From Flavobacteriaceae bacterium (lineage in GTDB: Bacteria > Bacteroidota > Bacteroidia > Flavobacteriales > Flavobacteriaceae): a stretch of DNA of 14,826 nucleotides. This document shows positions 13,958-14,826 of this stretch, in pieces. The stretch lies in the NCBI GenBank assembly GCA_016649785.1, contig JAENXB010000049.1, forward strand, positions 1 to 14,826, in the 5' to 3' direction. The notes beneath the pieces are model-generated. The model made no database searches, was not told the origin of the DNA, and worked only from the letters and a program-made list of their open reading frames with translations. A program made the position numbers and the translations under genes. How positions within the stretch are numbered: the first letter of the stretch is position 1; each line of letters opens with the position of its first letter.

Positions 13958-14826
13958 ATGCGGAGAATAAAAGAATTTGTAATTGAAAAGCTCTTGTTAT
14001 CAAGTGCTTTAATTACTATCGCGGTTACTATTGGAATAATTTTAGTTCTGTCCATTGAAGCTTTTTATTTTTTTAGCGAGGTTTCGATTATAGATTTTTT
14101 AACGGATACAGAATGGACACCATTATTCACCAATAAACATTTTGGTATAATGGCCCTGCTTTCGGGAACTTTGCTTACTACTTTTATTGCCATTGCATTT
14201 GCGGTGCCGGTTGGCTTATCGATCAGTATTTATTTAAGCGAGTATGCCCCAAAGAGTTTTAGAAAGACCATTAAGCCACTGCTGGAGCTTCTGGCAGCTG
14301 TACCAACCGTAGTTTACGGTTTTTTTGCATTAATGGTTGTAACTCCTTTTCTACAGGGAATATTTCCGGAACTTTCAGGTTTTAACGCACTTTCTGCAGG
14401 ACTGGTTATGGGCGTAATGATCATTCCATATATATCTTCATTAAGTGAAGATGCCTTGCAGGCCGTACCATACTCATTGCGGGAGGCTTCATACGGAATG
14501 GGTTCCACAAGGCTTCAAAATTCTTTTAGGGTAATTGTCCCGGCTGCTTCCTCCGGAATAATTGTATCTATAATCCTTGCTATTTCAAGGGCCATTGGAG
14601 AAACAATGATCGTTGCCATTGCTGCAGGTCAACAGCCGCGATTGACATTTGACCCAACAGTTCCGGTAGAGACAATTACATCTTATATAGTCCAGGTGAG
14701 TTTAGGTGATGTTCAACACGGTTCCCTTGAATACAGGACCATTTTCGCAGCTGGTATCACCCTGTTTATTTTTACTTTTCTGCTGAATACTTTAAGTCAT
14801 AAAATGCGTAAAAAATTCCGGGAGAA
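13958..14826 (+). CDS. pstC: Phosphate ABC transporter permease PstC, 3'-truncated by window end
   Basis: PstC is one of the two inner-membrane permease subunits of the Pst importer. The frame is open from the ATG at 13958 to the window end: 289 complete codons and two bases. It starts MRRIKEFVIEKLLLSSALITIAV, with a first membrane helix at about 13-36. FGIMALLSGTLLTTFIAIAFAVPVGLSISIYLSEYAP opens the permease domain. LLELLAAVPTVVYGFFAL is a PstC/PstA hallmark. The ATPase-coupling EAA loop is REASYGMGSTRLQNSFRVIVPAASSGI (about 174-200), and ISRAIGETMIVAIAAG follows. The last residues, HKMRKKFRE, are the expected polar tail after the final helix, so only a few residues are probably missing. pstA, pstB and phoU would be expected just downstream. 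Confidence 0.95.
   Translation, partial: MRRIKEFVIEKLLLSSALITIAVTIGIILVLSIEAFYFFSEVSIIDFLTDTEWTPLFTNKHFGIMALLSGTLLTTFIAIAFAVPVGLSISIYLSEYAPKSFRKTIKPLLELLAAVPTVVYGFFALMVVTPFLQGIFPELSGFNALSAGLVMGVMIIPYISSLSEDALQAVPYSLREASYGMGSTRLQNSFRVIVPAASSGIIVSIILAISRAIGETMIVAIAAGQQPRLTFDPTVPVETITSYIVQVSLGDVQHGSLEYRTIFAAGITLFIFTFLLNTLSHKMRKKFRE

Noticed and set aside
1..14826. Search for CRISPR arrays, tRNA or rRNA genes, insertion sequences, toxin-antitoxin or phage-defence genes.
   Set aside because: No spaced direct repeats, tRNA-like folds, transposase or defence motifs were seen on either strand.

Overview
The window comes from the chromosome of a member of the Bacteroidota, most likely a marine-type Flavobacteriaceae (Gramella/Salegentibacter-like). 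The evidence is AT-rich DNA, -7 boxes of the TAnnTTTG type in front of several genes, few recognisable Shine-Dalgarno sites, lipoprotein signal peptides of the MKK...SC type, and the typical flavobacterial run cinA - rpmB - rpmG - DUF4295 - ftsY. The genus is an inference. No rRNA, tRNA, CRISPR array, insertion sequence or prophage gene was seen.

Layout. (1) 1-2134 (+): three translationally coupled genes, namely the end of a fumarylacetoacetate hydrolase family protein, an orphan Hpt phosphotransfer protein, and cinA. (2) 2135-2969 (+): a promoter, the ribosomal protein genes rpmB and rpmG, a 50-residue DUF4295 protein, and a perfect 13-bp terminator hairpin. (3) 3049-4005 (+): ftsY, the signal-recognition-particle receptor. 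(4) 4093-6909 (+): a tight three-gene unit of amidase-signature lipoprotein, small three-helix membrane protein, and D-amino-acid-transaminase-like enzyme that appears to start at TTG. (5) 6910-7223: a non-coding stretch with a possible broken mini-gene, two palindromes and the rimO promoter. (6) 7224-8634 (+): rimO with its terminator. (7) 8771-10003 (+): a beta-propeller (sialidase-like) lipoprotein with a CxCC motif. (8) 10004-10266: a convergent intergenic region with a long inverted repeat. (9) 10267-12702 (-): class I fructose-bisphosphate aldolase downstream of an erythromycin-esterase family gene. (10) 12703-14826 (+): the start of a high-affinity phosphate uptake operon, pstS then pstC (cut by the window end). 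A candidate Pho box lies in front of pstS, and a perfect 17-bp hairpin lies between the two genes.

How the genes work together. Most of the window is housekeeping: translation and ribosome modification (L28, L33, RimO), membrane targeting (FtsY), nucleotide repair or salvage (CinA), glycolysis/gluconeogenesis (FbaB) and phosphate uptake (Pst). The more accessory parts are the amidase/transaminase unit, the CxCC propeller lipoprotein and the erythromycin-esterase homologue. I found no convincing new multi-gene system. The best leads are regulatory (pstS upstream repeats, pstS-pstC hairpin), the CxCC lipoprotein, and the amidase-membrane-transaminase cluster.
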